The notes below the pieces were generated by a model, which was not told where the DNA came from, searched no databases, and saw only the letters and a program-made list of their open reading frames with translations. Positions 1 through 9,800 of a DNA stretch of 64,000 bases are shown here, one piece after another. The DNA comes from an uncultured Muribaculaceae bacterium (lineage in GTDB: Bacteria; Bacteroidota; Bacteroidia; Bacteroidales; Muribaculaceae), in assembly GCA_910579995.1 (NCBI GenBank), contig CAJTWH010000005.1, positions 1-64,000 on the forward strand, written 5' to 3'. Numbering within the stretch: the first letter of the stretch is position 1; each line of letters opens with the position of its first letter. Made by a program: the position numbers and the translations under genes.

Positions 1-13
1 AGTGAACACGAAA

Positions 14-43
14 GAGGTGAACACCTCAATTAGTGTTCACCTC
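14..43 (-). terminator. Hairpin downstream of the ior operon
   Basis: An 11-bp perfect inverted repeat (14-24 with 33-43, 8-nt loop) lies 26 bp past the stop of the CoA-transferase gene. On the minus strand it is followed only by a short TTT, so it is a weak intrinsic terminator or a transcript-end hairpin. A second copy of the half-site TGAACAC lies at 3-9. Confidence 0.5.
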
Positions 44-68
44 CTACTCGATTTGGATTGGTGTTATT

Positions 69-1370
69 TTATCGCAGGCGGAGGTATGAGTAGCCGAAGC
101 GCTCGGCTGCCGCGCGGTCGAGTTCTTCGCGGAACTGTGGCGCTGCGAGGTTGATGAGCAGTTTTGCGCGCTCTGCAAGTGTGCGGCCGCGCAGGTCGGC
201 TATGCCGTGCTCTGTGACTACGTATTGGGTCTGGAAGCGTGTGGTGACTACTCCGGCGCCTTGTGTCAGTACCGGCTTTATCTTGTTTATTCCTTTACTG
301 CTTGTTGAGAGCATGGCGAGGAATGATGTACCACCTTCGCTTCGGGAGGCTCCGTAGACGAAGTCGTGCTGTCCACCGACGCCGCTGTAAATCTGTGTGC
401 CTATGCTGTCGGCGCAAACCTGTCCGGTGAGGTCGATTTCAAGGCAGGAGTTGATTGAGGCAACGCGCGGGTTCTGTGCTATGCGGAAAGGGTCGTTGGT
501 CCATGCGACGTCTTTGAATATCATGTCTTTGTTATAGTCCATGATGTCGTAGAGACGTCGTGAACCGAGAGCAAGTGAGGCTACGCTTTTGCCGGGAAGT
601 ACTGTCTTGAGCGAGTTGTCGATGATACCGGCTTCTATAAGAGGCAGCACTCCGTCGGTCATTGCCTCTGTGTGCAGGCCGAGGTGTTTATGGTCGTGAA
701 GAGCACGCAGTACGGCATTTGGAATACCGCCGACACCGATCTGTAGGGTAGCGCCGTCGGGGATACGCTCAGCGATGTAGTTGCCGATGGCAATTTCGTC
801 GGCTGTCGGTTCTGCAGTGGGTACTTCTACAAGTGGATCGTCAACGGCAACAGCTGCGTCGATACGTGACACGTGAATCACAGGGTCGCCGTAGCTGAAG
901 GGCATGTGAGGGTTGATCTGAGCGATGACAATCTTGGCACATTCAACGCCGGATGTTGCGATGTCGGCAGATACGCCGAAGCTCACATATCCTTCTTCGT
1001 TGGGCAAAGAGCAGTTGATAAGGGCGACATCAACGGGGCATGTGCCGTCGCGGAAGAGCGCCGGAACTTCGCCGAGGAAGCGAGGTATCATAGTTCCATA
1101 CCCTTCGGCCACCCAGCGGCGGATGGAGTTGGAGATGAATATGCTTTCTACGAGGAATGAATCTTTGTATTCGGGCTTGCAGAATGGAGCCGGACCTTTG
1201 GCGACTGCAAATCCGGTGTAGAGCACAACGTCGCGCAGTTCATGGCCGCGGTCGGCCATGGCTGCCAAGAGAGTCTCAGGGATAGATGTACTGCCCTGAA
1301 TCACTACATGGTCACCACTCTTTATGAGTTTTACGGCGTCGGCCGCCGACATATATTTAATGTTGCTCAT
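69..1370 (-). CDS. Acetyl-CoA hydrolase/CoA-transferase family protein
   Basis: This 433-aa cytosolic enzyme belongs to the acetyl-CoA hydrolase / 4-hydroxybutyrate CoA-transferase family, which moves CoA between an acyl-CoA and acetate or another acid through a glutamyl-CoA intermediate. The probable catalytic glutamate is in HTEAMTDGV (about residue 235), and a glycine-rich QIGVGGIPNAV motif precedes it. The gene is the last of four minus-strand genes after iorA, iorB and an aminotransferase, and its start overlaps the aminotransferase end by 14 bp, so translation is probably coupled. In this setting it would recover CoA or acetate from an aryl- or acylacetyl-CoA made from amino acids. The family is clear; the substrate is inferred from neighbours only. 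Confidence 0.85.
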   Translation of the reverse strand: MSNIKYMSAADAVKLIKSGDHVVIQGSTSIPETLLAAMADRGHELRDVVLYTGFAVAKGPAPFCKPEYKDSFLVESIFISNSIRRWVAEGYGTMIPRFLGEVPALFRDGTCPVDVALINCSLPNEEGYVSFGVSADIATSGVECAKIVIAQINPHMPFSYGDPVIHVSRIDAAVAVDDPLVEVPTAEPTADEIAIGNYIAERIPDGATLQIGVGGIPNAVLRALHDHKHLGLHTEAMTDGVLPLIEAGIIDNSLKTVLPGKSVASLALGSRRLYDIMDYNKDMIFKDVAWTNDPFRIAQNPRVASINSCLEIDLTGQVCADSIGTQIYSGVGGQHDFVYGASRSEGGTSFLAMLSTSSKGINKIKPVLTQGAGVVTTRFQTQYVVTEHGIADLRGRTLAERAKLLINLAAPQFREELDRAAAERFGYSYLRLR

Positions 1371-2664
1371 CGGTAAAGGCTTTAAGTCGTTGCTGAAGAG
1401 TTGTGAAGTCGCTTTCTGCTTCGAGTTTGGATACGCATATTCTCAGGCCGTGGCGTGTGCTTCCTGTGCCGGGTAGGGATATGGTGGATATGCCATGCCG
1501 CATGAGTGCGCGCTGCAGGCTCTCGCTGTCCATGTCGGCGAATGTCGCAGTGAAGAAGAAGCCGTCGGAAACGGGAGTGCCTGCGTCATCGGCATATACG
1601 ATGTTGAAACCTGCGTCGGTGAAAAGTTTTTTCGCGCGTTCGCAGCGGCGTTTGTATTCCTCACATTCATGCACGAAGTTGATCTGACCGGCGGCAGCTG
1701 CGTCGAGCATGGCGGCCATGGCGCATTGTGCGGAATGGCTTACGCCGGATGACACGCAATAAACCACTCCGAAGATAAAGGCATTGCCGAAATTAGGCAT
1801 TCCGAAAATGGGCTGTAATCCCGGATCTGTGCGTGAGAATACCGTAGGGCTCATGCACACGAGAGCAATGCGCTCGCCGGCGTAGCTGAAGATTTTTGAG
1901 GCCGAGATGAGCAGCACGTAATTATCGGTGTATTTGGCAATCGAGGGGATGAACGGTGCTTCGAAAGGAGTGCCGCAGTCGTGGCGGAAGTCCATGCCCA
2001 GATAAGCGAGGTCTTCGATGACGATTGCATCGTATTTTGTGGCGAGGCGTCCGATTGTGGCAAGCTCGTCTTCGGTGAAGTTTGTCCAAGCCGGGTTGTT
2101 GGGGTTTGAGTAGAGTATGCCTGTGATATTTCCATGTTTGAGAATGCTTTCAAGTTTCTCTGCCAGAGCGTCGCCGCGGTAGTTGAAGATATCGAAACTT
2201 GTCTGCTTCATGCCGATTATCTGTGCCTGCAGGTGCTGTGGCGCGAATCCGGGGTCGAGATAAAGCATGGTATCCTTGGCCGGGTCGCGCTTTGCGAGCA
2301 GAAGCATGAGCGAGAAACTTCCCTGCATAGAGCCGACCGACGGTACGATACATTCAGCCGGTATGTCTAGGTCTAGAAAAGCTTTTACAAACTTGCTTCC
2401 TGCATTTTTGAGCGGGGTAGTGCCCATTACCGGCGGATATTTATTTGCAATACCGTCGGAAAGAGCCTTGGTCTGGGCGTCGACGCCGATTTTCTGCGAT
2501 GGCAGACCGGGATTGCCGAGCTCGAGCTGCACGAAATTTTCGCCGGAGAGTTCTTGTGCTGCCGAGGTGAGAGCCACAATCTGACGGATCGTGGCTGTGG
2601 TCAGTGATGAGATGTTTAGCCGGGCCATGATGCCCGAGAGTTGATCGTCGCTGAGGGGTAACAT
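1357..2664 (-). CDS. PLP-dependent aminotransferase, class I/II
   Basis: This 435-aa fold-type I aminotransferase converts an amino acid to its 2-oxoacid with pyridoxal phosphate. The Schiff-base lysine is in SASKIFSYAGER, the conserved NPNNPAW motif supplies the Asn that contacts PLP, and IVIEDLAYLG carries the PLP-pyridine aspartate. It lies 8 bp after iorB and overlaps the CoA-transferase start. Because the neighbours are the two subunits of indolepyruvate:ferredoxin oxidoreductase, the likely substrates are aromatic amino acids, with the product handed directly to IorAB. Substrate choice is inference; branched-chain or other amino acids are possible. Confidence 0.85.
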   Translation of the reverse strand: MLPLSDDQLSGIMARLNISSLTTATIRQIVALTSAAQELSGENFVQLELGNPGLPSQKIGVDAQTKALSDGIANKYPPVMGTTPLKNAGSKFVKAFLDLDIPAECIVPSVGSMQGSFSLMLLLAKRDPAKDTMLYLDPGFAPQHLQAQIIGMKQTSFDIFNYRGDALAEKLESILKHGNITGILYSNPNNPAWTNFTEDELATIGRLATKYDAIVIEDLAYLGMDFRHDCGTPFEAPFIPSIAKYTDNYVLLISASKIFSYAGERIALVCMSPTVFSRTDPGLQPIFGMPNFGNAFIFGVVYCVSSGVSHSAQCAMAAMLDAAAAGQINFVHECEEYKRRCERAKKLFTDAGFNIVYADDAGTPVSDGFFFTATFADMDSESLQRALMRHGISTISLPGTGSTRHGLRICVSKLEAESDFTTLQQRLKAFTDEQH

Positions 2665-2672
2665 GGTTGATT

Positions 2673-3251
2673 TTAAAGTTTACTGATATGATGGCCGGCC
2701 TCGAAAGCTTTGATGTTTGCCTCGATGACGGCTTCGCCCTTGGCTGCGAAGAGTTTGCGCACGCTGTCTTTTAGCACTTCGATGTCAATGCCGATATATG
2801 GTGCGGCTGCTCCGAGCAGGACGATATTTGCCGAGCGCGGGCTTCCGGCCTGCCGTGCCACCTCCTCGCTGTCGAACGCCGTCACACATTCGCCCAATTT
2901 CTCGTAAGCTTCGTCGAGGCCTTCGGTGGACGGGTAGTTGGCGCAGTTGACAAGAGGCACGGTATTGGTGACGATGTGTCCGTCGGGTGCGAGCCAAGGC
3001 AGATATCTGAGAGCTTCCATCGGCTCCATTGAGATTATCACGTCGGCCTGTCCGCGCGGGATGAGGTCGGAATATACACTGCTGTCGCTCAAGCGCATGC
3101 CGCTCTGCACGTCGCCGCCGCGCTGACTCATGCCGTGTACTTCGGCCTGTTTGAGGTTTAGACCTGTCTCAAGGGCCGCCAAGCCTATCACTTTGGCTAT
3201 GGTGAGAATACCCTGACCGCCGACGCCGGCTAATATGATGTCTTTTTTCAT
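2673..3251 (-). CDS. iorB: Indolepyruvate:ferredoxin oxidoreductase, beta subunit
   Basis: This 192-aa protein is the gamma-type subunit of 2-oxoacid:ferredoxin oxidoreductases. It pairs with IorA to decarboxylate aryl pyruvates oxidatively to arylacetyl-CoA, reducing ferredoxin. The N-terminal GVGGQGILT glycine motif and the segment EVHGMSQRGGDVQS are the family signatures, and the length is normal. It starts 10 bp downstream of iorA and ends 8 bp before the aminotransferase, so the three proteins are almost certainly co-transcribed. Assignment is firm because of the adjacent IorA. Confidence 0.92.
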   Translation of the reverse strand: MKKDIILAGVGGQGILTIAKVIGLAALETGLNLKQAEVHGMSQRGGDVQSGMRLSDSSVYSDLIPRGQADVIISMEPMEALRYLPWLAPDGHIVTNTVPLVNCANYPSTEGLDEAYEKLGECVTAFDSEEVARQAGSPRSANIVLLGAAAPYIGIDIEVLKDSVRKLFAAKGEAVIEANIKAFEAGHHISKL

Positions 3252-3261
3252 AGCAATCTGA

Positions 3262-4869
3262 TTATTTTTTGTGTCGGCGCGCGGTCTGTATGCACTCGCG
3301 CACGGATATGATTATTGACAGACCTTTGTGGTCGATTTCTTCGCGGAAGAGCTTATACATCTCCTCGACATTCTTCGGCAGCGAGTCGATGGTGCGCACA
3401 TGTGCGGGGTCGGCGCCGAGGCCGAGGCATATCTCGCGCAGCTTGCCGGTGCCTTGGCTGTCTTGTCCGCCTGTCATGCCGGTGGTGAGGTTGTCGCTGA
3501 TGATTACCGTGATAGGCGAGTCTTCATTGATGGCGTCGAGCAAGCCTGTCATGCCGCTGTGGGTGAAAGTAGAGTCACCGATTACAGCGATGGCGGGGTG
3601 CTGGCCGGCGTCGGCGGCGCCTTTTGCCATAGTAATCGACGCACCCATATCCACTACGGTGTCGATGGCATTGAAGGGCGCGAGATAGCCGAGGGTATAG
3701 CAGCCGATGTCGCCGAAAACCTTGGGCGATTCATAGTCGGCGAGCGCGCGGTTGAGGGCGTTGTAGACATCGCGGTGGCCGCAGCCCTGACACAAGGCCG
3801 GCGGACGGGGCACTACGAGGTCCGACGGCTGACGGCTCTCCTTGGGCTTCAATCCCAGAGCCTCGGCGACAACTTCGGGCGACAATTCGCCTGTACGCGG
3901 CAGATGGCCTGTCATGCGGCCTATCACCTTGTCTTTGAACTCGCATATATCGCCCATGAGGCCGCGGAGCTGCTGCTCAACGAAGGGCTGGCCTTCCTCG
4001 ACAACCAATATCTGCCGGCATTCCTTATAGATACGGTACAGCAGATGAAGTGAGAAGGGATATTGCGAAATCTTATATATAGGATAGGGGCTTACCGGGC
4101 CAAGTGCTTCCCTTACATAATTGTAGCCTATGCCGCAGGCAATAATGCCTATCGAGTTGTCGCGGCCGTCGGTGTGGAAATTGTAGTGGCTGCACTCCGA
4201 CTCGCCGCGGAGGCGTTCGTAGGTGTCAATGAGTTGGGGATAGCGCCGGCGCGAGTTGCCGGGCATGAGCACCCATTGGGCACGGTTGCGCTCCTTGGGG
4301 TAGTGGAGCTCGTTTTCGGGTGCCGGCTCATCCTCGACAGTCACGTTGGCACGGCTGTGGGCAAGGCGTGTGACCATGCGCACCATCACGGGTATGCCGT
4401 ATTCTTCAGAGAGCTTGAAACCGTAGGCCGCCATATCGTAGGCCTCCTGCTGCGACGATGGCTCGAGGACCGGAATCATGGCGAACTGGCCGTAGAAACG
4501 GCTGTCCTGCTCATTCTGCGACGAGTGCATGGAGGGGTCGTCGGCAGCCACGACAAGCATACCACCGTTGGCGCCGGTCATTGCGGCGTTGACAAAGGGG
4601 TCGGCGGCCACATTGAGGCCGACATGCTTCATCGAAACGATGGAGCGTTTGCCGCAGAACGACATGCCCAGCGCTTCTTCGAGAGCCGTTTTTTCATTCG
4701 ACGACCAATGCGAGTGTATCCCGCGGCTGGTTGCCGTAGCATTTTGCTGGACAAACTCCAGAATTTCTGTAGAGGGAGTGCCCGGATAGGCGTAAGCTCC
4801 CGATAGACCTGCATTTATCGCTCCTAAGGCGAAAGCCTCATCGCCGAGGAGCAGTTGTTTGTTCTTCAT
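3262..4869 (-). CDS. iorA: Indolepyruvate:ferredoxin oxidoreductase, alpha subunit (no C-terminal Fe-S domain)
   Basis: This 535-aa thiamine-diphosphate enzyme is the catalytic subunit for oxidative decarboxylation of indolepyruvate and related aryl pyruvates. The N-terminal pyruvate-ferredoxin-oxidoreductase-like domain starts with GAYAYPGTPSTEILEF. The C-terminal TPP domain has ALCQGCGHRD, GDIGCYTLG and the metal/TPP motif GDSTFTHSGM. The chain stops soon after the TPP domain at ECIQTARRHKK and shows no CxxCxxCxxxC clusters, whereas longer IorA proteins end in a ferredoxin-like domain with two [4Fe-4S] clusters. Start and stop look intact, so this is probably a natural short form that needs an external iron-sulfur partner. 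It is the first gene of its operon. Confidence 0.92.
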   Translation of the reverse strand: MKNKQLLLGDEAFALGAINAGLSGAYAYPGTPSTEILEFVQQNATATSRGIHSHWSSNEKTALEEALGMSFCGKRSIVSMKHVGLNVAADPFVNAAMTGANGGMLVVAADDPSMHSSQNEQDSRFYGQFAMIPVLEPSSQQEAYDMAAYGFKLSEEYGIPVMVRMVTRLAHSRANVTVEDEPAPENELHYPKERNRAQWVLMPGNSRRRYPQLIDTYERLRGESECSHYNFHTDGRDNSIGIIACGIGYNYVREALGPVSPYPIYKISQYPFSLHLLYRIYKECRQILVVEEGQPFVEQQLRGLMGDICEFKDKVIGRMTGHLPRTGELSPEVVAEALGLKPKESRQPSDLVVPRPPALCQGCGHRDVYNALNRALADYESPKVFGDIGCYTLGYLAPFNAIDTVVDMGASITMAKGAADAGQHPAIAVIGDSTFTHSGMTGLLDAINEDSPITVIISDNLTTGMTGGQDSQGTGKLREICLGLGADPAHVRTIDSLPKNVEEMYKLFREEIDHKGLSIIISVRECIQTARRHKK

Positions 4870-4892
4870 GTTCTATAGGTTAGCGTGTGGTG

Positions 4893-4900
4893 CAAAGATA
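4893..4900 (-). promoter_or_regulatory. Possible -7 element for the ior operon
   Basis: TATCTTTG on the minus strand fits the Bacteroidetes -7 consensus TAnnTTTG and lies 24-31 bp upstream of iorA. No good TTTG is found 19-21 bp further upstream, so only half of the promoter is supported. Confidence 0.4.
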
Positions 4901-4969
4901 CGCAAAAAAAATGAGAGAAAGATGTTGGCAAAACATGTTATACGACATTAAAAAAATGTTGCTGAATAT

Positions 4970-5000
4970 TTTGCAGAGACGAGAAAAATTTGTAATTTTG
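4970..5000 (+). promoter_or_regulatory. Promoter of rplU-rpmA
   Basis: TTTG (4970-4973), a 19-bp spacer and TAATTTTG (4993-5000) match the Bacteroidetes vegetative promoter TTTG-N19-21-TAnnTTTG exactly. Transcription would begin near 5007 and leave a leader of about 85 nt before rplU, which contains a small CGGAG/CTCCG hairpin (5037-5055). That leader could be a ribosomal-protein control site, but nothing here proves it. Confidence 0.75.
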
Positions 5001-5092
5001 TGAGCTGAATTTCCGCAATAGGCATTTTTAAGATGTCGGAGTGAGCATAACTCCGCACGCCTCAGCGGCTTAACTTATTATTACCGTATAAA

Positions 5093-5413
5093 ATGTACGT
5101 AATCGTAGAAATCCAGGGACAGCAGTTCAAGGCCGAGAAAGACCGCTTCTTGTATGTGCACTACCTTGGTGAGAATGTAAAAGAAGGTGACAGCGTAGAA
5201 TTCGACCGCGTTCTTCTTGCCGACAATGACGGCGCAGTGAAAGTAGGCGCTCCTACTGTAGAAGGTGCCAAAGTCGTATGCGAGGTAGAGAAACCCCTCG
5301 TTAAAGGCGACAAGGTAATCGTCTTCAAGAAAAAACGTCGTAATGACTACCGTCGTAAAAACGGTCACCGTCAGTACTTCACCAAGATTGTCATCAAAGA
5401 CATTATCGCCTAA
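5093..5413 (+). CDS. rplU: 50S ribosomal protein L21
   Basis: This 106-aa protein is ribosomal protein L21, which binds 23S rRNA in the large subunit. It starts MYVIVEIQGQQFKAEKDR and has the typical FKKKRRNDYRRKNGHRQ basic block near residues 80-95; length is normal. It is followed 50 bp later by rpmA (L27), the universal gene order. The ATG is preceded by an AT-rich stretch without a Shine-Dalgarno sequence, as usual in this phylum. Identification is certain. Confidence 0.98.
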   Translation: MYVIVEIQGQQFKAEKDRFLYVHYLGENVKEGDSVEFDRVLLADNDGAVKVGAPTVEGAKVVCEVEKPLVKGDKVIVFKKKRRNDYRRKNGHRQYFTKIVIKDIIA

Positions 5414-5463
5414 CTATTCGTTCCACTCTGTCGCATTAGCGTCACAAATCAAGATCAAACACT

Positions 5464-5727
5464 ATGGCACATAAAAAAGGCGTCGGTAGTTCGAAGAACG
5501 GCCGTGAGTCAGAAAGCAAACGACTCGGCGTGAAGATTTTTGGCGGTCAGTTCGCCAAAGCCGGCAACATCATCAAACGTCAGCGCGGCACCGTGCACCA
5601 TCCCGGTCTCAACGTAGGCATTGGCAAAGACCACACTCTCTATGCCCTTGTCAACGGTACTGTTCAGTTCACCGAAGGTCGCAACGGTCGCAAGTTTATC
5701 AACATTGTACCTGTAGCTGAAGCATAA
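5464..5727 (+). CDS. rpmA: 50S ribosomal protein L27
   Basis: This 87-aa protein is L27, whose N-terminus reaches the peptidyl-transferase centre. It begins MAHKKGVGSSKNGRESESKRLGVK, with the mature-type N-terminus directly after the start, so there is no Firmicute-style cleaved extension. It is co-transcribed with rplU and ends at a rho-independent terminator 23 bp downstream. Identification is certain. Confidence 0.98.
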   Translation: MAHKKGVGSSKNGRESESKRLGVKIFGGQFAKAGNIIKRQRGTVHHPGLNVGIGKDHTLYALVNGTVQFTEGRNGRKFINIVPVAEA

Positions 5728-5749
5728 GCTTCAAATCAACCTTATCTAT

Positions 5750-5790
5750 AGCGGCGTTGCGCCTTTGATGGCGTCGCGCCGCTGTTGTTT
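5750..5790 (+). terminator. Rho-independent terminator after rpmA
   Basis: AGCGGCG (5750-5756) pairs with CGCCGCT (5777-5783), with an inner GCC-rich stem across a short internal loop, followed by GTTGTTTT. It ends the rplU-rpmA transcript just before the nuclease gene. Confidence 0.8.
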
Positions 5791-5799
5791 TATCATACT

Positions 5800-6600
5800 A
5801 TGAAGAAGATTGCATTATTTCTTGCCGTGGCATTTACGGCTGCTCAAGCTTTTGCTTGGAGCCAAAAGGGTCATGACACTGTGGCCCATATCGCAGAGCG
5901 CCATCTCAGTGAGGCTGCGGCCGATTCGGTGGCGTCGTTGTTCGACGGTCGGTCGGCGGTGTATTGGGCCAACTGGCTCGACAATGCCAGCCATACACCC
6001 CAATATGCCTATACCAAGACATGGCATTATAAAAATATCGACGAAGGTGTGGCCTACGAAGACGCACCGCTTAACCCTGCCGGAGATGTCGTGACAGCCA
6101 TACGCGAGCAGATCCGTGTGCTCGCCGACAGCCTCGCTCCGCGCAATCAGCGCGTGCTGGCACTTCGTATACTTGTGCATATCGTAGGCGACATGCACCA
6201 GCCAATGCACATGGGGCACCTGTCGGATCTTGGCGGAAACAAGACTCCGGTGAAATTCTTCGACCGCGACACCAACCTTCATTCTATATGGGACGGCAGC
6301 CTTATGAACTCCGGTCATGCGTGGTCGTATACCGAATGGGCCGATCAGCTCGACCGCCTCTCGCCTGAAGAGCAGCTTGTAGAGACGGCCGGAAATGTGG
6401 ACGACTGGGCGCGGCAGACCTACGATATCGCCACCCGGGTCTACAACTATTTTCCCAAAGGCACCAAGGCGAGCTATAACCACATAGCACAATGGACTCC
6501 GGTGATAGAGCAGCAGGTGCTACGCGGCGGACTACGCCTCGCCCGCATACTCAATGCGCTCTTTGACCCCGAATCGGTCGATGATCCATATAAATTCTGA
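5800..6600 (+). CDS. S1/P1-family secreted nuclease
   Basis: This 266-aa zinc-dependent nuclease would cleave single-stranded DNA or RNA outside the cytoplasm. The signal peptide MKKIALFLAVAFTAAQAFA is followed at once by W, and in S1/P1 enzymes the mature N-terminal Trp is itself a zinc ligand, which fixes the processing site. Further ligand motifs are GHDTVAHIAE, WLDNASH, TWHYKNI, HIVGDMHQPMH and TNLHSIWD. The ATG at 5800 is preferred over a TTG 15 bp upstream because it gives a normal signal peptide. The gene stands alone between two terminators. A role in scavenging nucleotides from environmental nucleic acid is likely but inferred. Confidence 0.93.
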   Translation: MKKIALFLAVAFTAAQAFAWSQKGHDTVAHIAERHLSEAAADSVASLFDGRSAVYWANWLDNASHTPQYAYTKTWHYKNIDEGVAYEDAPLNPAGDVVTAIREQIRVLADSLAPRNQRVLALRILVHIVGDMHQPMHMGHLSDLGGNKTPVKFFDRDTNLHSIWDGSLMNSGHAWSYTEWADQLDRLSPEEQLVETAGNVDDWARQTYDIATRVYNYFPKGTKASYNHIAQWTPVIEQQVLRGGLRLARILNALFDPESVDDPYKF

Positions 6601-6625
6601 AAATTGATATAAAAAAATATCCATC

Positions 6626-6664
6626 CGCCCCGCTTTGCACCGGCAAAGCGGGGCGATTTGCTTT
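6626..6664 (+). terminator. Terminator after the S1/P1 nuclease
   Basis: A 13-bp GC-rich perfect stem (6626-6638 with 6643-6655, loop ACCG) is followed by a modest T-rich tail (ATTTGCTTT). It separates the nuclease from the SusC promoter. Confidence 0.75.
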
Positions 6665-6732
6665 CCGGAGGATGTATTTGGCCATTGTTTATATCCTTTA
6701 TGTTAAAATTGTCGATTTTTTCTTGGCAAATG

Positions 6733-6765
6733 TTTGGTAAATTGAAAAAAAATGTATTAACTTTG
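6733..6765 (+). promoter_or_regulatory. Promoter of the SusC/SusD operon
   Basis: TTTG (6733-6736), a 21-bp spacer and TAACTTTG (6758-6765) match the Bacteroidetes consensus. The start point would be near 6772, giving a leader of about 95 nt before the SusC ATG at 6868. No regulator gene is adjacent. Confidence 0.8.
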
Positions 6766-6867
6766 CGCAATCAATACCCTCATTGTATCCTTGCATTAGG
6801 GTATCTGAAGAGATAATTCGCTTAAGAATCAATCAATCAAACATTTTATGTCTTATTAAATTAAAGT

Positions 6868-9800
6868 ATGAAAAAGCTGTTATTCTTATTAGCGGTAATT
6901 GTTGCGACAACACTGAGCGCAGTCGCTCAGAACCGCACAGTCAGCGGAGTCGTACTCGATGCCGATACTGATGAGCCGTTGATCGGTGCGTCAGTAAAAC
7001 CTGTGGGAGGCGGTACCGGCGTCGCTACAAACGTCGATGGACGATTCACTATCACGATTCCGTCTTCCGTTGCCGAACTTGAGTTTTCTTATGTTGGCAT
7101 GGAAACTAAAACAGTGCCCGTGTCAGACAAAATGACTGTCACTCTCTCCACATCATCTACCATGCTCGACCAAGTAGTCGTTACCGGCTACGGCTCGGGT
7201 AAGAAACTTGGCTCTGTTGTGGGTTCTGTTTCGGTAGTAGGTGAGAAACAGCTCGAGAATATTACCACACCTTCTTTCGTAGACGCTCTCCAAGGTCAGG
7301 TTGCCGGTCTTTCGATCGCTTCATCTTCAGGTGACCCTTCTTCTACAGAGAATGAAATCCGTATCCGTGGTCTCAACTCACTCAACTCGTCGAACACCCC
7401 TCTCTTTATCCTTGACGGCGCACCGGTTACCCAAACCGTATTCTCAACCCTCAACCCCAACGATATCGAGAGTGTTACCGTACTTAAAGACGCCTCTGCT
7501 GTCGCTCTTTACGGTTCTCGTGCTGCCAACGGTGTTATCGTGATTACCTCTAAAAGAAGTAAATATGGCGAGCAGGCCAAGATCAATATCCGTGCAAAAT
7601 ACGGTTGGTCGCAGCGCGCTTACGACAATATCGAGATGATGAACGCTACCCAATATGTCCAGTATCGTGACCTTATTGGCAACCCCGTTACCGACGCTGC
7701 CCGCAATGCAGTGGAAGTTCTCGGAATCAATACTGATTGGGAAAAGCAGATGTACGATAATCACGCTCCTACATACTCACTTGAAGGATCAGTTTCCGGC
7801 GGTACTGAGCATACGAAATATTATGTATCGTTCAACCACCTCGATCAGGACGGTATCATCGATCAGTCTGATATGCGTCGTGAGACACTTCGCTTCAGCA
7901 TAGATACCCGAGCTAACAATTGGTTGTATTTCGGTTTGCAGGCCAACCTTGGCTACACCAAGTATCAGACCAATAACGAATCAAACAATCAGTATCAGGG
8001 CTCAAGCAGTTTCTATATCACCAACCCGATGGCTTTTGCGTTGCTGGCTCTTCCTTTTGACTCACCTAACTACTATACTGTAAATGAGGACGGCTCAATA
8101 AATTGGCTTGGAAAAGCCGGATATCTGCATTATTCAGGTTATCCCACTCCGGCACATGTTAATGAGTACCGCGCCGTTAACCGCAACCGCGTGACTTTGA
8201 ATGCCGCAATGTACGAAATGATCCGTCCCATCAAAGGCCTTACTATCCGTGCACAGCAGTCTGTTGACGCATACGATTCTCGTGTGAGCAACCGTGGTCT
8301 TCCTGAGACAGCGGTGTTGACACCTATGGGTGACCAATACCCCAAAACTGTAGCTCTTGGTGAAACCGCATACGGTTATGCCCAGCAATCTTTCGGACGC
8401 TATTATCAGTTTACATATACCAACACCGCCGAATACAAATTCTCATTGAATGATGTTCATAATATCGGTGTACTTGTAGGTCAGGAATCAATAATCGGCC
8501 GCACTCATTCATTCGGTGTATTTACCGAAGGTCAGGCTGACGAGCGTCAGCTCCTCCTTTCACAGGGTACAGCCGTGTCAATCGGTGATTTGTCTGAATT
8601 ATTGTCAGAGAGTGTGATGAACTCATGGTTTGCCAACGCCAACTACGACTTTGACAACCGCTACTTCCTTGACGTAAACTATCGTCGCGACGGTAGCTCG
8701 ATGTTTGCACCGGGACATCGTTGGTCTAACTTCTTCTCTGTCGGTGCGATGTGGAATGCGAAAGAAGAATCGTTTATGCAAGGTCTGACATGGCTCGACA
8801 GCGCCAAACTTCGCGTAAGCTACGGTACTACCGGTAACTCTTCGTTCTCAAATTACGCATATCAGTCGCTTTTGGGCTCAGGCTCGCTTTACAATGGCCT
8901 TACATCAATAGGCATTTCACAGTCGCCTAACCACAACCTTTCATGGGAGACCGTACGCTCGTTTGACGTAGGTGTAAACGCCGGCTTGTTCAATCGCCTG
9001 AACATTGACGTAGACTTCTATGTAAAGAGCACTCATGACATGCTTGTAGAGATTCCCTACAGTTATACAACCGGTGAGTCAGAATCTTGGGGCAACGTGG
9101 CTTCAATGCGCAACGTCGGTGTTGATATCCACTTCAACCTTGACCTTATCAAAACCCGCGATTGGTACTGGGGTCTCACAGCCAACATGAACTACAACCA
9201 TAATGAGATTACTTACCTCTACGACGGCGCAGATGAGATGCTTATTGGCAACCTGAACTGCTACAAAGTAGGTCACGAAGCATACGAGTACTATATGGTG
9301 CGCTATGCCGGTGTAGACCCCCGCGATGGTAAACAGATGTGGTATACCAAAGAAGGTAACCTTACCAAGGAGATTGACCTGAGCCGCGACCGCGTATGGA
9401 TCAACAAGAGCCCGCTCTCTCCAATTTATGGTGGTTTTGGCACTGACCTCCGTTGGAAAGGTCTCTCGCTCCGTGCAGACTTTACATGGGCTGCTGACAA
9501 ATGGATGCGTAACTCAGATCTCTTCTTCGTTACAGATAACAGCATGGCCACTAACAACCAGCGTACAGTCATGCTGAACACATGGACAACCCCGGGTCAG
9601 ATTACCGATATCCCAAGGGTAGGTGAGACCATCAGCCAGTTTGATACACGTTGGCTTGAAAACGCTTCATATCTTCGTCTGAAGAATTTGACTCTCGCTT
9701 ATAATCTTCCTCAGAATATCGTGAGCAAAGCCGGTCTTAAAGGCCTTCAGCTCCATTTCACCGGCCGCAACCTCCTTACCTTTACAGGTTTTACCGGTTC

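Noticed and set aside
3262..4869. IorA considered as truncated by mutation
   Set aside because: The stop is followed 10 bp later by an intact iorB in a tight operon, and no iron-sulfur cysteine motif is found in any frame downstream.
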